Origin: Lactococcus garvieae subsp. garvieae
GTDB lineage: Bacteria; Bacillota; Bacilli; Lactobacillales; Streptococcaceae
Reading direction: 5' to 3'
DNA: 64,000 nt
NCBI RefSeq assembly: GCF_029024465.1
Contig: NZ_CP118950.1
Location: 186,001-250,000 of the forward strand
Position 1 is the first letter of the stretch. Each line of letters starts with the position of its first letter. Shown piece after piece: positions 19,023 to 27,735 of the stretch. The position numbers were made by a program, and so were the translations under genes. Under the pieces are notes generated by a model. It was not told the origin of the DNA. It was given only the letters and a program-made list of their open reading frames with translations, and searched no databases.

Positions 19023-19625
19023 ATGGTATATTATCCAGAACCAATCGCTAAACTTATAGAAAGCTTTAGCAAACTGCCCGGTATCGGACAAAAAACAGCA
19101 ACACGTCTCGCCTTTCACACGATTGGAATGGATGATCAAGATGTCAATGAATTTGCCCGAAACCTTATTTCAGCAAAACGTGATTTACGTTTTTGCTCCG
19201 TCTGCGGTAATCTGACAGAGAGTGATCCCTGTGCTATCTGTGAAGATCCTCTGCGTGATCGCACAACCATATTGGTTGTAGAGGAAAGTAAAGATGTCTT
19301 AGCAATGGAGAAAATTCGCGAATACAGAGGGCTGTATCATGTTTTACATGGCACGATTAGCCCCATGAATGGTATAGGACCGGACGAGATTAACGTAAAA
19401 AGCCTCTTGACTCGCCTCATGGGTGAGAGTGAAGTAGAAGAAGTTATTCTCGCGACAAATGCAACATCTGATGGTGAAGCAACGGCGATGTATCTTTCAC
19501 GGATGATTAAACCCGCTGGAATCAAAGTGACGCGCTTAGCGCGTGGCCTTGCAGTCGGCTCAGACATTGAGTATGCGGATGAAGTTACCCTGTCCAAAGC
19601 AGTTGAAAATCGTATGGAAATTTAA
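19023..19625 (+). CDS. recR: Recombination protein RecR
   Basis: DNA-binding ring protein that works with RecO and RecF to load RecA at gaps. The helix-hairpin-helix ([14 protein letters not shown]) lies at residues 18-31, the C4 zinc finger [16 protein letters not shown] at about 58-73, then the Toprim domain. Length 200 is normal. AAAGGAAC lies before the start. The next gene ddl begins 12 bases after its stop. Confidence 0.97.
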   Translation: MVYYPEPIAKLIESFSKLPGIGQKTATRLAFHTIGMDDQDVNEFARNLISAKRDLRFCSVCGNLTESDPCAICEDPLRDRTTILVVEESKDVLAMEKIREYRGLYHVLHGTISPMNGIGPDEINVKSLLTRLMGESEVEEVILATNATSDGEATAMYLSRMIKPAGIKVTRLARGLAVGSDIEYADEVTLSKAVENRMEI

Positions 19626-19637
19626 GTGGAGAAAATT

Positions 19638-20687
19638 ATGTCAAAAGAAACATTGATTTTATTATATGGCGGTCGAAGTGCAGAACGAGAAGTTTCCGTT
19701 CTTTCAGCTGAAAGCGTAATGCGCGCAGTGAACTATGACAAGTTTAGAGTGAAGACTTACTTCATCAGTCAAGCTGGTGATTTTATCAAAACACAAGAAT
19801 TCACTGAAACACCCGCAGAAAATGAAAAATTAATGACCAATCAAACGGTCAAGTCGGAACAAAAAGTTGCCCCATCGGACATTTATGAAAAAGATGCAGT
19901 TGTTTTCCCTGTTTTACATGGGCCTATGGGTGAAGATGGCTCAATTCAAGGCTTCTTAGAAATTATGCGCCTGGCTTATGTTGGTCCAAATATTTTATCG
20001 GCCAGCAGTACGATGGATAAACTTTTAGCTAAGCATGTGTTTACCGCTGTAGGTGTACCGCAAGTTCCTTATGTTGCGGCATATGCTGATGAAAATCAAG
20101 AAAAAATTCATGCAGAAGTTCAAGATAAACTGAATTTCCCTGTTTTTGTCAAGCCAGCCAATATGGGTTCAAGTGTCGGCATTTCTAAAGTAAGCAGCTT
20201 AGAAGAGTTAGAAGCAGGGCTTGCAGAAGCTTACAAATATGATAACCGTGTGGTGATTGAACAAGGAGTGAATGCGCAAGAAATCGAATGTGCCGTTTTA
20301 GGAAATGGTGGCAAAGTACGCTCAACACTACCTGGTGAAGTCGTTAAAGATGTTGATTTTTATGACTACCGTTCAAAATACATCGATAATAAAATCGAAA
20401 TGGCAATTCCTGCGGATATTCCAGCAGAAGTCGCAGAGAAAATGCGTCATTATGCTGAAAAGGCTTATCAAGCTATGAATGGTGCAGGGCTCTCCCGTTG
20501 TGACTTTTTCTATGATCAAAAAGGAGATATCTATCTCAACGAGATTAATGCAATTCCAGGATTTACACAATGGTCAATGTACCCCTTGCTCTGGGAAAAT
20601 ATGGGACTTTCCTACAGTGAGTTGATTGAAGAACTTGTCTCTCTGGCTCAAGAAGCCTTCGAAATTCGTGAAAGTCACCTCTTATAA
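19638..20687 (+). CDS. ddl: D-alanine--D-alanine ligase
   Basis: ATP-grasp enzyme that makes the D-Ala-D-Ala dipeptide for peptidoglycan; 349 residues. N-terminal [13 protein letters not shown], the ATP-grasp loop region NMGSSVGIS near residue 178, and metal ligands in [12 protein letters not shown] near 305. The in-frame GTG at 19626 is part of the ribosome site GTGGAGA; the ATG at 19638 is correctly spaced. Paired with recR as in streptococci. A terminator and two hairpin repeats follow. Confidence 0.96.
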   Translation: MSKETLILLYGGRSAEREVSVLSAESVMRAVNYDKFRVKTYFISQAGDFIKTQEFTETPAENEKLMTNQTVKSEQKVAPSDIYEKDAVVFPVLHGPMGEDGSIQGFLEIMRLAYVGPNILSASSTMDKLLAKHVFTAVGVPQVPYVAAYADENQEKIHAEVQDKLNFPVFVKPANMGSSVGISKVSSLEELEAGLAEAYKYDNRVVIEQGVNAQEIECAVLGNGGKVRSTLPGEVVKDVDFYDYRSKYIDNKIEMAIPADIPAEVAEKMRHYAEKAYQAMNGAGLSRCDFFYDQKGDIYLNEINAIPGFTQWSMYPLLWENMGLSYSELIEELVSLAQEAFEIRESHLL

Positions 20688-20695
20688 AAATAGAA

Positions 20696-20724
20696 CAACT
20701 TCAGGCCACGAACCTGAAGTTTTT
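20696..20724 (+). terminator. ddl terminator
   Basis: ACTTCAGG/CCTGAAGT stem then TTTTT; the T run leads directly into repeat copy B. Confidence 0.8.
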
Positions 20725-20782
20725 ATTATCATTCTTTCTGCTTTAGCAGATTAGAATGATAATACGCAGGGAGCGAAGCGAG
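20721..20782. repeat. Terminator-associated hairpin repeat, copy B
   Basis: ATTATCATTCT 20725-20735 pairs with AGAATGATAAT 20753-20763; inner stem CTGC/GCAG and tail ACGCAGGGAGCGAAGCGAG as in copy A. Confidence 0.88.
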
Positions 20783-20796
20783 TTGTGAACCTTCAG

Positions 20797-20850
20797 TCCT
20801 TCTTTCTGCTTTAGCAGATTAGAATGATGGAGTAAAGCGCGTAGTGAGAG
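20797..20850. repeat. Hairpin repeat, degenerate copy C
   Basis: Shares TTCTTTCTGCTTTAGCAG, then ATTAGAATGAT, with copy B, 14 bases after it, but the outer stem and tail have diverged (TCC pairs with GGA instead of ATTATC/GATAAT). Confidence 0.75.
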
Positions 20851-20867
20851 GGATGAGCACACTCTTT

Positions 20868-20896
20868 TTGACAAATTATGAGTTGCCCTATATAAT
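20868..20896 (+). promoter_or_regulatory. Consensus promoter of the CstR-like gene
   Basis: TTGACA (20868-20873), 17-base spacer, TATAAT (20891-20896): a perfect vegetative promoter, so the gene should be strongly expressed unless repressed. Confidence 0.85.
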
Positions 20897-20917
20897 GAGA
20901 GGAAAGAGGAGATACAC

Positions 20918-21184
20918 ATGGGAACAATTTACGACAGCAAGACCAAAAATAGATTGAAAAGAGCTGATGGTCAGCTGCAAGGCGTGTTGCGCATGCTCGA
21001 AGAAGAAAAAGATTGTGATGCTGTAGTGACACAACTTAAAGCAGTACGTTCAAGCTTAGACAGTCTAATCGGTCTGATTGTAGCTGAAAATTTACAAAAC
21101 TGCCTGCTACTCTTAGAAGGTGACGATGAAAAAGAACGTGAGAAGAAAATAAGTCAGGCCATAAAAATGATTATTAAAAAGTAA
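20918..21184 (+). CDS. CsoR/CstR-family repressor, persulfide-sensor type
   Basis: All-helical repressor of 88 residues (DUF156 fold). Cys33 and Cys62 match the two conserved Cys residues of the family, but the position four before the second Cys, which is His in copper-sensing CsoR, is Asn58 (AENLQNC). The same Asn is found in CstR, the persulfide sensor, so copper sensing is unlikely. No rhodanese, sulfur dioxygenase or copper pump is next to it. The gene sits between repeat copies C and D and has an own consensus promoter. Target unknown. Confidence 0.85.
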   Translation: MGTIYDSKTKNRLKRADGQLQGVLRMLEEEKDCDAVVTQLKAVRSSLDSLIGLIVAENLQNCLLLLEGDDEKEREKKISQAIKMIIKK

Positions 21185-21272
21185 TTGTTTTTGAGCAGGG
21201 TTATAAGGCTACAGTTGACAACCATACACTGTATTTTTATGGCGAATCGGTGCGTTATGAAAGGACTTTTGA

Positions 21273-21278
21273 TATAAT
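21273..21278 (+). promoter_or_regulatory. Extended -10 of murF, close to the start codon
   Basis: TGA-TATAAT at 21270-21278 leaves nine bases before the ATG at 21288; no ribosome site can lie in the transcript. Confidence 0.6.
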
Positions 21279-21287
21279 AAACTCATC

Positions 21288-22619
21288 ATGAAACTAACAC
21301 TACACGAAATAGCCCGCGTTGTCGGCGCAACAAATAATTGGTCAGAATTGGCAGATACAGAAATTCATAATATTGAGTTTGACAGCCGCAAAATCCAAAA
21401 AGGCGATCTCTTTTTGCCCCTTAAAGGTGCAAGAGATGGTCATACGTTTATTGACACGGCCTTTGCACAAGGAGCTCTTGCGACCTTTGCAGAACAAGAA
21501 GTAGTTCAACCTCACTTACGTGTTGAGGATTGTTTGGAAGCTTTCCAAAAATTAGCCCAGTATTACCTAGAAAAAACAGCAGTAGAAGTAATTGCTGTGA
21601 CAGGATCAAATGGGAAAACCACAACCAAAGACATGATTCAGGCTGTCCTTTCGGAAAAATATAAGACTTATAAGACACAAGGCAATTACAATAACGAAAT
21701 TGGAATGCCTTATACCGTTCTTCATATGCCTGATGATACTGAAAAAATCGTGTTGGAGATGGGCATGGATCGTTTGGGGGATATTGATCTTCTATCTAAA
21801 ATAGCGAAGCCAAAAATTGCTCTTGTCACACTTATTGGGGAATCGCATTTGGAATTTTTCGGTACACGTGAGAAAATTGCGGAAGGGAAGCTTGGAATTA
21901 AGGCGGGCTTGCGCCCCGATGGCGAACTTATTGTGCCTGCAGATAAGATTATTAATAAGTATTTACCCACAGACACAAAAATTACGCGTTTTGGACCAGA
22001 TGAGGATATTTTTGTCACAAAGCTTATCGAACACAAGGATCAACTCAGTTTCACCACAAACTTCTTAGATGAAGAAATGACAATCCCTGTGCCGGGTAAA
22101 TTTAATGCAACTAATGCAATGCTCGCAGCCTATGTGGGGACTTTACTTGACGTTGACGAGGCTAAAATTAAACACGCGCTTTCGCATGTTGCCTTGACAC
22201 GTAACCGGACCGAGTGGAAGAAGGCAAGTAATGGCGCAGATATTCTTAGTGATGTTTACAATGCTAACCCAACGGCCATGAGACTTATCTTGGAAACCTT
22301 CCAAGCTATTCCGAAAAATGCAGGGGGACGTAAACTCACTGTTCTTGCTGATATGCTCGAACTAGGGGAACAAGCTCCAGGACTTCACGCAGGCATTGCT
22401 TCAGCAATTGATTTCTCCAAAATGGACCACGTTTACCTCTATGGCGACTTGATGAAATATTTGCTGGCAGAATTACCAGAAGATAAAGTATCATACTTTA
22501 CCGATCTTAATGAATTGACCGAGGCGATTCAAAATACGCTTCAACCTCAAGATCAACTTTTACTCAAAGGCTCTAACAGCATGAATTTAGGAACAATCGT
22601 TGAAGGGTTACAAAACTAA
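21288..22619 (+). CDS. murF: UDP-MurNAc-tripeptide--D-Ala-D-Ala ligase MurF
   Basis: Cytosolic Mur ligase that adds D-Ala-D-Ala (the Ddl product) to the peptidoglycan precursor, 443 residues. Walker-type loop TGSNGKTTTKD at residues 105-115, the Mur metal/substrate motif GMDRLGDI near 161 and SDVYNANPTAM near 322. The mRNA appears to begin at or next to the ATG. In streptococci murF directly follows ddl; here a CstR-like gene and hairpin repeats lie between. Confidence 0.96.
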   Translation: MKLTLHEIARVVGATNNWSELADTEIHNIEFDSRKIQKGDLFLPLKGARDGHTFIDTAFAQGALATFAEQEVVQPHLRVEDCLEAFQKLAQYYLEKTAVEVIAVTGSNGKTTTKDMIQAVLSEKYKTYKTQGNYNNEIGMPYTVLHMPDDTEKIVLEMGMDRLGDIDLLSKIAKPKIALVTLIGESHLEFFGTREKIAEGKLGIKAGLRPDGELIVPADKIINKYLPTDTKITRFGPDEDIFVTKLIEHKDQLSFTTNFLDEEMTIPVPGKFNATNAMLAAYVGTLLDVDEAKIKHALSHVALTRNRTEWKKASNGADILSDVYNANPTAMRLILETFQAIPKNAGGRKLTVLADMLELGEQAPGLHAGIASAIDFSKMDHVYLYGDLMKYLLAELPEDKVSYFTDLNELTEAIQNTLQPQDQLLLKGSNSMNLGTIVEGLQN

Positions 22620-22637
22620 GCACGCAAGTGCTTTTTT
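22619..22637 (+). terminator. murF terminator
   Basis: AGCAC/GTGCT with a GCAA tetraloop followed by TTTTTT; the T run continues into repeat copy D. Confidence 0.75.
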
Positions 22638-22694
22638 ATTATCATTCTTTCTGCTTTAGCAGATTAGAATGATAATACGCAGGAAGCGCGAGGA
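22635..22694. repeat. Terminator-associated hairpin repeat, copy D
   Basis: ATTATCATTCT 22638-22648 with AGAATGATAAT 22666-22676; the tail starts ACGCAGGAAGCG and then changes into a new terminator stem. Confidence 0.85.
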
Positions 22695-22713
22695 GAATTA
22701 GCCTCGCTTTTTT
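22688..22713 (+). terminator. Second terminator behind murF
   Basis: GCGAGG (22688-22693) with CCTCGC (22702-22707), then TTTTTT. Confidence 0.75.
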
Positions 22714-22759
22714 GCTTTTTCAAAAGCAGTCTTGTGCTAAGAGTGAAGTTATATTGTGA

Positions 22760-22774
22760 AATTGTCAGATAATG
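22760..22774 (+). promoter_or_regulatory. CodY-like box 1
   Basis: AATTGTCAGATAATG matches the CodY consensus AATTTTCWGAAAATT at 12 of 15 positions; it lies upstream of the peptide transporter promoter. Confidence 0.5.
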
Positions 22775-22836
22775 TTCGGAAATGGCGTATAAAAAATTTA
22801 AATGGCAAAAATTTAGAAAAAATATGTAGAAAAGTC

Positions 22837-22865
22837 TTTACAATTCAGATTGAATTAAGTATAAT
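22837..22865 (+). promoter_or_regulatory. Promoter of the peptide ABC transporter operon
   Basis: TTTACA (22837-22842), 17-base spacer, TATAAT (22860-22865). The transcript would start near 22872. Confidence 0.75.
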
Positions 22866-22878
22866 AGAGAACATAATA

Positions 22879-22893
22879 AATTTTCAGACAATA
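22879..22893 (+). promoter_or_regulatory. CodY-like box 2
   Basis: AATTTTCAGACAATA, 13 of 15 to the CodY consensus, just downstream of the expected transcript start, where binding would block RNA polymerase. Confidence 0.65.
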
Positions 22894-22906
22894 ATAAACA
22901 AATGCA

Positions 22907-22921
22907 AATTGTCGGATAAGT
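22907..22921 (+). promoter_or_regulatory. CodY-like box 3 (weak)
   Basis: AATTGTCGGATAAGT, 11 of 15 to the consensus, 28 bases after box 2. Confidence 0.35.
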
Positions 22922-22942
22922 CAAACAGAAAGAGGATGTTAC

Positions 22943-24616
22943 ATGGATAATTGGAAAAAAGTATCATTAGGAACACTTGCCCTGGCTTCGGTCGGGCTCT
23001 TGGCAGCATGTGGAAATGGCGGAGGTGGCTCTAAGACAGCTAACCCACAACTTTCCGTTCCGACAAATATTGCTACATTGGATTCGGGCTTGGCTACAGA
23101 CACTTACTCAAACCTCTTCATCGGGAATACCCAAGAAGGATTGACACGTGTGGATGACAAAGGTGTGGCGCAAAATGCGATGGCATCGGATATTAAGGTC
23201 TCTGATGATGGCTTGACATATACCATCACTTTGCGTGATGGCTTGAAATGGTCAAACGGCGATGAATTGACAGCAAAAGACTTCCTTTATTCATGGCAAC
23301 GTGCTGTAAACCCTGCAACAGGTTCACAATACGCTTACTTGCTTGGTAACATCAAGAATGCTAATGAAATTAACACAGGTAAGATTAAAGACCTTAACCA
23401 GTTGGGTGTGAAAGCTAATGGCGACCACGAGTTGGTGATCACTTTGACGCAACCAACACCTTACTTTAAATTCCTTTTGGCAAACAGCGTTTACTATCCT
23501 GTAAACAAATCAGCTGTTGAAGAATTTGGTAAACAATATGGAACTTCATCTGATAAAGTTGTTTACTCTGGACCGTTCATCTTCAAAAAAGATGCTGGCT
23601 GGACAGGTACAAACAACAGTTATTCTCTTGTGAAAAATCCAGATTACTATGACAAAGACAATGTGAAATCAGACGAAATTGATTACACTGTTCAATCTAA
23701 CCCGAACACAGCAGTTCAACTCTTCAAACAAGGTAAATTGGACCAAGCCAGCTTAGGTACTATGGACTTGTACAACGCCAATAAAGGTTACAATGATGGT
23801 AAAGATCTTGTGGTCTTGAAAGAAGCAACAACGGCTTACCTTCAATATAACCAATCAGGCGGTGGTACAACAAGCCCAGAAGTAGCTAAAGCATTGCAAA
23901 ATAAAAATATCCGTGATGCTTTGAATCTTGCGACTGACCGTAAGAGTATCGTTGATCAATTCATTCCAGCGGGTACAGTAGCACAAACATTCACACCAGC
24001 AGGTATGTCTGTCACAGCAGATGGTAAAGATTTCGCTGAATTTGCAAAACAAGATTACAATTTTGATGCGGCAAAAGCTAAAGAACTTTGGGAAAAAGGT
24101 CTGAAAGAAATTGGTGTGACATCACTGAACATTCAGTACACAACCGATGCAGATGCGCCAGTTTCAAAATCTGTTGCTGACTTCTTGCAAGCTTCACTTT
24201 CTAAAACATTGCCAGGCTTGACACTTACTCAAAAAATCGTACCTTTCCAACAACGTTTGAAAGATTCACAAAACCAAAACTTTGATGTGGTTCTCTCACT
24301 CTGGGGTGGTGACTACGCTGAACCATCAACATTCTTGCAACTCTTTGCAGATGGCTCAGGTTATAACGACGGTAAATTTGTAAATCCTGCATATCAAGCA
24401 GCATGGACAAAAGCATCGACATTGCCAGTAGTCTTGGATGACAAAGCACGTGATGCAGCATATAAAGATGCTGAAGCAGCACTCTTTAATGAATCAAGCA
24501 TCAACCCACTGTATTACCGTGCAACACCAGCACTCCGTAACCAACACCTTAAAGGTTTGCAATTCAACTCAACAGGTTTGTCTTACGATCTCAAAGGTGT
24601 TTACATCGAAAAATAG
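22943..24616 (+). CDS. Peptide ABC transporter substrate-binding lipoprotein
   Basis: Extracellular peptide receptor of the transporter encoded by this operon, 557 residues (SBP family 5). Signal peptide residues 1-22 ends in the lipobox LAAC with Cys23, followed by a GNGGGGS linker. Family features such as the TYTITLRDGLKWSNGD segment near residue 95 are present. The operon order A-B-C-D-F matches the Dpp/Opt and Ami systems, not the L. lactis Opp order (D-F-B-C-A). I cannot tell di- from oligopeptide preference. CodY-like boxes in the leader suggest repression in rich medium. Confidence 0.92.
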   Translation: MDNWKKVSLGTLALASVGLLAACGNGGGGSKTANPQLSVPTNIATLDSGLATDTYSNLFIGNTQEGLTRVDDKGVAQNAMASDIKVSDDGLTYTITLRDGLKWSNGDELTAKDFLYSWQRAVNPATGSQYAYLLGNIKNANEINTGKIKDLNQLGVKANGDHELVITLTQPTPYFKFLLANSVYYPVNKSAVEEFGKQYGTSSDKVVYSGPFIFKKDAGWTGTNNSYSLVKNPDYYDKDNVKSDEIDYTVQSNPNTAVQLFKQGKLDQASLGTMDLYNANKGYNDGKDLVVLKEATTAYLQYNQSGGGTTSPEVAKALQNKNIRDALNLATDRKSIVDQFIPAGTVAQTFTPAGMSVTADGKDFAEFAKQDYNFDAAKAKELWEKGLKEIGVTSLNIQYTTDADAPVSKSVADFLQASLSKTLPGLTLTQKIVPFQQRLKDSQNQNFDVVLSLWGGDYAEPSTFLQLFADGSGYNDGKFVNPAYQAAWTKASTLPVVLDDKARDAAYKDAEAALFNESSINPLYYRATPALRNQHLKGLQFNSTGLSYDLKGVYIEK

Positions 24617-24638
24617 TAGGCACTAACATCAAACGAAT

Positions 24639-24666
24639 AAGTAGGGCTTATTAGGCCTACTTTTCG
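24639..24666 (+). terminator. Intercistronic hairpin between the binding protein and permease genes
   Basis: AAGTAGG (24639-24645) pairs with CCTACTT (24656-24662) before TTTTCG. It is weak as a terminator and probably lowers permease expression relative to the binding protein or protects the upstream mRNA. Confidence 0.55.
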
Positions 24667-24689
24667 TGTTTTTATTAAGGAATTTTTAT

Positions 24690-25607
24690 ATGTTAGCTAA
24701 ATATCTTGTAAAACGTATCTTATTGATGCTCTTAACATTATTTGTAGTTATTACAGCGACTTTCTTCCTGATGCAGGTAATGCCAGGAACACCCTTTAAT
24801 AACCCTAAATTAACTCCAGAGCAAATTCAACAATTAAATGTTGCATATGGTTTAGATAAACCTCTTATTGTGCAGTACTTCATTTATCTCCAAAATGCTT
24901 TCACGGGTAACTTCGGTACATCATTTACCTTTGCCAACCAACCTGTAAGCACAATGATCGCACAACGTCTTCCGGTCTCAGCACAACTTGGTTTCCAAGC
25001 CTTGATTATCGGTGTCGTTGTCGGAACATTCTTTGGTGTTGTTGCTGCCCGCTTCAAAAACACATGGGTGGATGGACTGTTAAGTATTATCTCTACAGTC
25101 TTCTTCTCAGTACCTTCCTTCATCGTAGGTACTTTACTCCTCCTCTACTTTGGTTATACTTGGGAACTTCTTCCCGTATCAGGCTGGGGAACATTTGCAC
25201 AAACTATCTTACCGTCGCTTGCGCTCTCCTTTGCTCCAATGTCACAGGTCATGAGTTTTGTACGTGCACAGATGATCGAGTCGCTTTCATCAGACTATAT
25301 CCTTCTGGCACGTGCCAAAGGTTTATCTGATCGTGAAGTCTTATGGAAACATGCGATCCGTAACTCATTGATTCCAATGCTGACACTGATTGGCCCAATG
25401 AGTGCTGGACTCTTGACAGGTTCTGTTCTTATCGAGTCAATCTTCTCGATTCCTGGTATCGGTCAACAGTTTGTACAGTCGATTCCTTCAAAAGATTTCC
25501 CAGTCATCATGGGTACTACAGTTGTCTATGCCGTAATGCTGATGGCGATGATTTTGATCACCGATATTATTACAGCATTTGTTGATCCACGTGTACGTTT
25601 GGACTAG
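24690..25607 (+). CDS. Peptide ABC transporter permease (OppB/DppB)
   Basis: Membrane subunit of 305 residues with six hydrophobic segments. The N-terminal MLAKYLVKRILLML with the following QVMPGTPF is characteristic of the OppB type. The coupling-loop EAA-like motif is at LARAKGLSDREVLWKHAIRN (about residues 208-227). Start at 24690 is supported by AAGGA; the longer frame from 24666 lies in the terminator-like region. It is followed 15 bases later by the second permease. Confidence 0.93.
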   Translation: MLAKYLVKRILLMLLTLFVVITATFFLMQVMPGTPFNNPKLTPEQIQQLNVAYGLDKPLIVQYFIYLQNAFTGNFGTSFTFANQPVSTMIAQRLPVSAQLGFQALIIGVVVGTFFGVVAARFKNTWVDGLLSIISTVFFSVPSFIVGTLLLLYFGYTWELLPVSGWGTFAQTILPSLALSFAPMSQVMSFVRAQMIESLSSDYILLARAKGLSDREVLWKHAIRNSLIPMLTLIGPMSAGLLTGSVLIESIFSIPGIGQQFVQSIPSKDFPVIMGTTVVYAVMLMAMILITDIITAFVDPRVRLD

Positions 25608-25622
25608 AAAGGAGGGGAGAAA

Positions 25623-26657
25623 ATGGAAAATATTAATAGTAAATTTAAACTTGTAACAAACCGTGATTTTGAAGCGAGTGAAATGATCGCAAAACCTGCC
25701 CTCACTTTTTGGCAAGATGCATGGCGACGTTTTAAGAAAAATAAAGTAGCAATGGTAGCGATGGTTGTCGTTATCTTCACCTTGTTGTTTTCTGTGGTTT
25801 CAACATTTTTTGTCCCACAATCAGCAGCCAATAACTTTGATCCGAATGCGGTTCAAACTTATAAAAACTTACCTCCTAAGCTTGGGAATGTGAATATTCC
25901 TGGCTGGAACGGTAACTTTGCAGCGCCAGGGAGTACAATCGCAGAAGATCTCTACCAAGTACAGAATGTACCAGAAGGTGAATCTTTTATCTTTGGTACA
26001 GATTCGTTAGGGCGTTCGATTGCCAAACGGACAATCGTTGGTTTACGGATTTCCTTGATTATCGCCTTTGCCTCTATCGTCTTTGACGTCCTGATCGGGA
26101 TTACTTATGGCTTAATCTCCGGTTGGATTGGCGGAAAAGTGGATACGGTTATGCAACGTATCATTGAGATCATAAGCTCTATCCCAAGTTTGGTTATTGT
26201 AACTATGTTTGGGCTCTTGCTTGGGCAAGGTATAGTTTCGATTGTCCTTGCGATTGGTCTCTTCATCTGGACAGGGATTGCCCGCCAGGTAAGGAATATG
26301 ACCTTATCACTCAAGGAACGTGAGTTTGTTCTTGCTGCGAAAACCTTAGGTGCCAGCCCGTTCAAAATCATGGTTAAACACCTTATTCCAAACATGTTAG
26401 GTGTTATTATCGTACAAATTATGTTTGATATTCCATCGGTAATTTTCTTTGAAGCGGTTCTTTCAGCGATTAACTTGGGGGTTAAACCACCAACAGCATC
26501 GCTAGGTTCATTGATTTCAGATGGTATTCAAAGCTTGCAATTCTATCCATTCCAAGTTGCAGTACCTGCAGTAGTCTTGTCTCTCCTGTCACTCGCCTTC
26601 TTCCTCTTTGGTTATGGCTTACGTGACGCTTTCGATCCAAAATCAGGCCAAGACTAA
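25623..26657 (+). CDS. Peptide ABC transporter permease (OppC/DppC)
   Basis: Second membrane subunit, 344 residues. It has the N-terminal OppC-type cytosolic tail and anchor (residues 38-62), an extracytoplasmic loop of about 75 residues, and five further hydrophobic segments. FGTDSLGRSI (about residue 125) and LAAKTLGASPFKIMVKHLIP (about residues 237-256) are typical. AAAGGAGGGG precedes the start. Confidence 0.93.
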   Translation: MENINSKFKLVTNRDFEASEMIAKPALTFWQDAWRRFKKNKVAMVAMVVVIFTLLFSVVSTFFVPQSAANNFDPNAVQTYKNLPPKLGNVNIPGWNGNFAAPGSTIAEDLYQVQNVPEGESFIFGTDSLGRSIAKRTIVGLRISLIIAFASIVFDVLIGITYGLISGWIGGKVDTVMQRIIEIISSIPSLVIVTMFGLLLGQGIVSIVLAIGLFIWTGIARQVRNMTLSLKEREFVLAAKTLGASPFKIMVKHLIPNMLGVIIVQIMFDIPSVIFFEAVLSAINLGVKPPTASLGSLISDGIQSLQFYPFQVAVPAVVLSLLSLAFFLFGYGLRDAFDPKSGQD

Positions 26658-26673
26658 GAAATGAGGAAGTAAA

Positions 26674-27735
26674 ATGACTGAAAAAGAAGAAAAAGTACTT
26701 GAAGTAAAAAATCTGCATGTTCATTTCAAAACATATGCTGGGAAGGTCAAAGCCATCCGTGACGTTTCGTTTGATTTGAAAAAAGGGGAAACCTTAGCTA
26801 TCGTTGGTGAATCAGGTTCAGGGAAATCTGTAACCACGAAAACGCTTATGGGCCTCAATGCAGCAAATGCCGTGATTCCTAAAGGTGAGATTCTCTTTAA
26901 AGGACGTAATCTCTTAGACATCAAAGAAGAAGATTGGCAAAAGATTCGCGGCAATGAAATCTCGATGATTTTCCAAGATCCGATGACTTCGCTTGATCCG
27001 ACCATGCGCATTGGTAACCAAATTGCTGAGCCATTGATCAAGCACAGAGGGATGAAAAAGAAAGAGGCTTTAGTAAAAGCTTTGGAATTGATGAAGGCTG
27101 TAGGGATTCCCCAAAGTGAGCAGCACATCAATGACTATCCACACCAATGGTCAGGTGGGATGCGCCAACGTGCAGTTATTGCCATCGCGCTTGCAGCTGA
27201 TCCAGAAATTCTTATCGCGGATGAACCGACGACAGCTTTGGACGTTACTATCCAAGCACAAATCATGCAAATGATGTCAGAGCTCCAACAGCGTATTGAA
27301 TCATCGATTATCTTTATTACCCATGATTTGGGGGTAGTTGCTGGTTTTGCTGATCGTGTGGCCGTAATGTATGCAGGTGAGATTGTGGAGTATGGTACAG
27401 TAGAAGAAATTTTCTATAACCCACAACACCCTTATACATGGGGGCTTCTCGATTCTATGCCAACGGTGGACACTGATGTTGAACGTTTGGTTTCCATTCC
27501 AGGAACACCTCCGGACTTGCTCCATCCACCAAAAGGTGATGCTTTTGCCTTACGTAACCAACACGCTCTCGAAATCGACTTTGAAGAAGAACCCCCTTAT
27601 TTTGAAGTGTCGCCCACACATCAAGTAAAATCATGGCTCTTAGATGAACGCTCACCTAAAGTTCTGCCATCTGAAAATATCCAACAACGCTGGATGCGTT
27701 GGGAAAAAATGAAAATGAAGGGAAATGCTGAATAA
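26674..27735 (+). CDS. Peptide ABC transporter ATP-binding protein (OppD/DppD)
   Basis: Cytosolic ATPase, 353 residues. Walker A GESGSGKSVT near residue 47, signature SGGMRQR near 165, Walker B ILIADEPTTALD near 180. The C-terminal extension carries the oligopeptide-transporter motif (IPGTPPDLLHPP) of OppD proteins, but the Cys residues that usually ligate an iron-sulfur cluster in many OppD/DppD C termini are absent. Its stop overlaps the start of the next gene by one base. Confidence 0.94.
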   Translation: MTEKEEKVLEVKNLHVHFKTYAGKVKAIRDVSFDLKKGETLAIVGESGSGKSVTTKTLMGLNAANAVIPKGEILFKGRNLLDIKEEDWQKIRGNEISMIFQDPMTSLDPTMRIGNQIAEPLIKHRGMKKKEALVKALELMKAVGIPQSEQHINDYPHQWSGGMRQRAVIAIALAADPEILIADEPTTALDVTIQAQIMQMMSELQQRIESSIIFITHDLGVVAGFADRVAVMYAGEIVEYGTVEEIFYNPQHPYTWGLLDSMPTVDTDVERLVSIPGTPPDLLHPPKGDAFALRNQHALEIDFEEEPPYFEVSPTHQVKSWLLDERSPKVLPSENIQQRWMRWEKMKMKGNAE

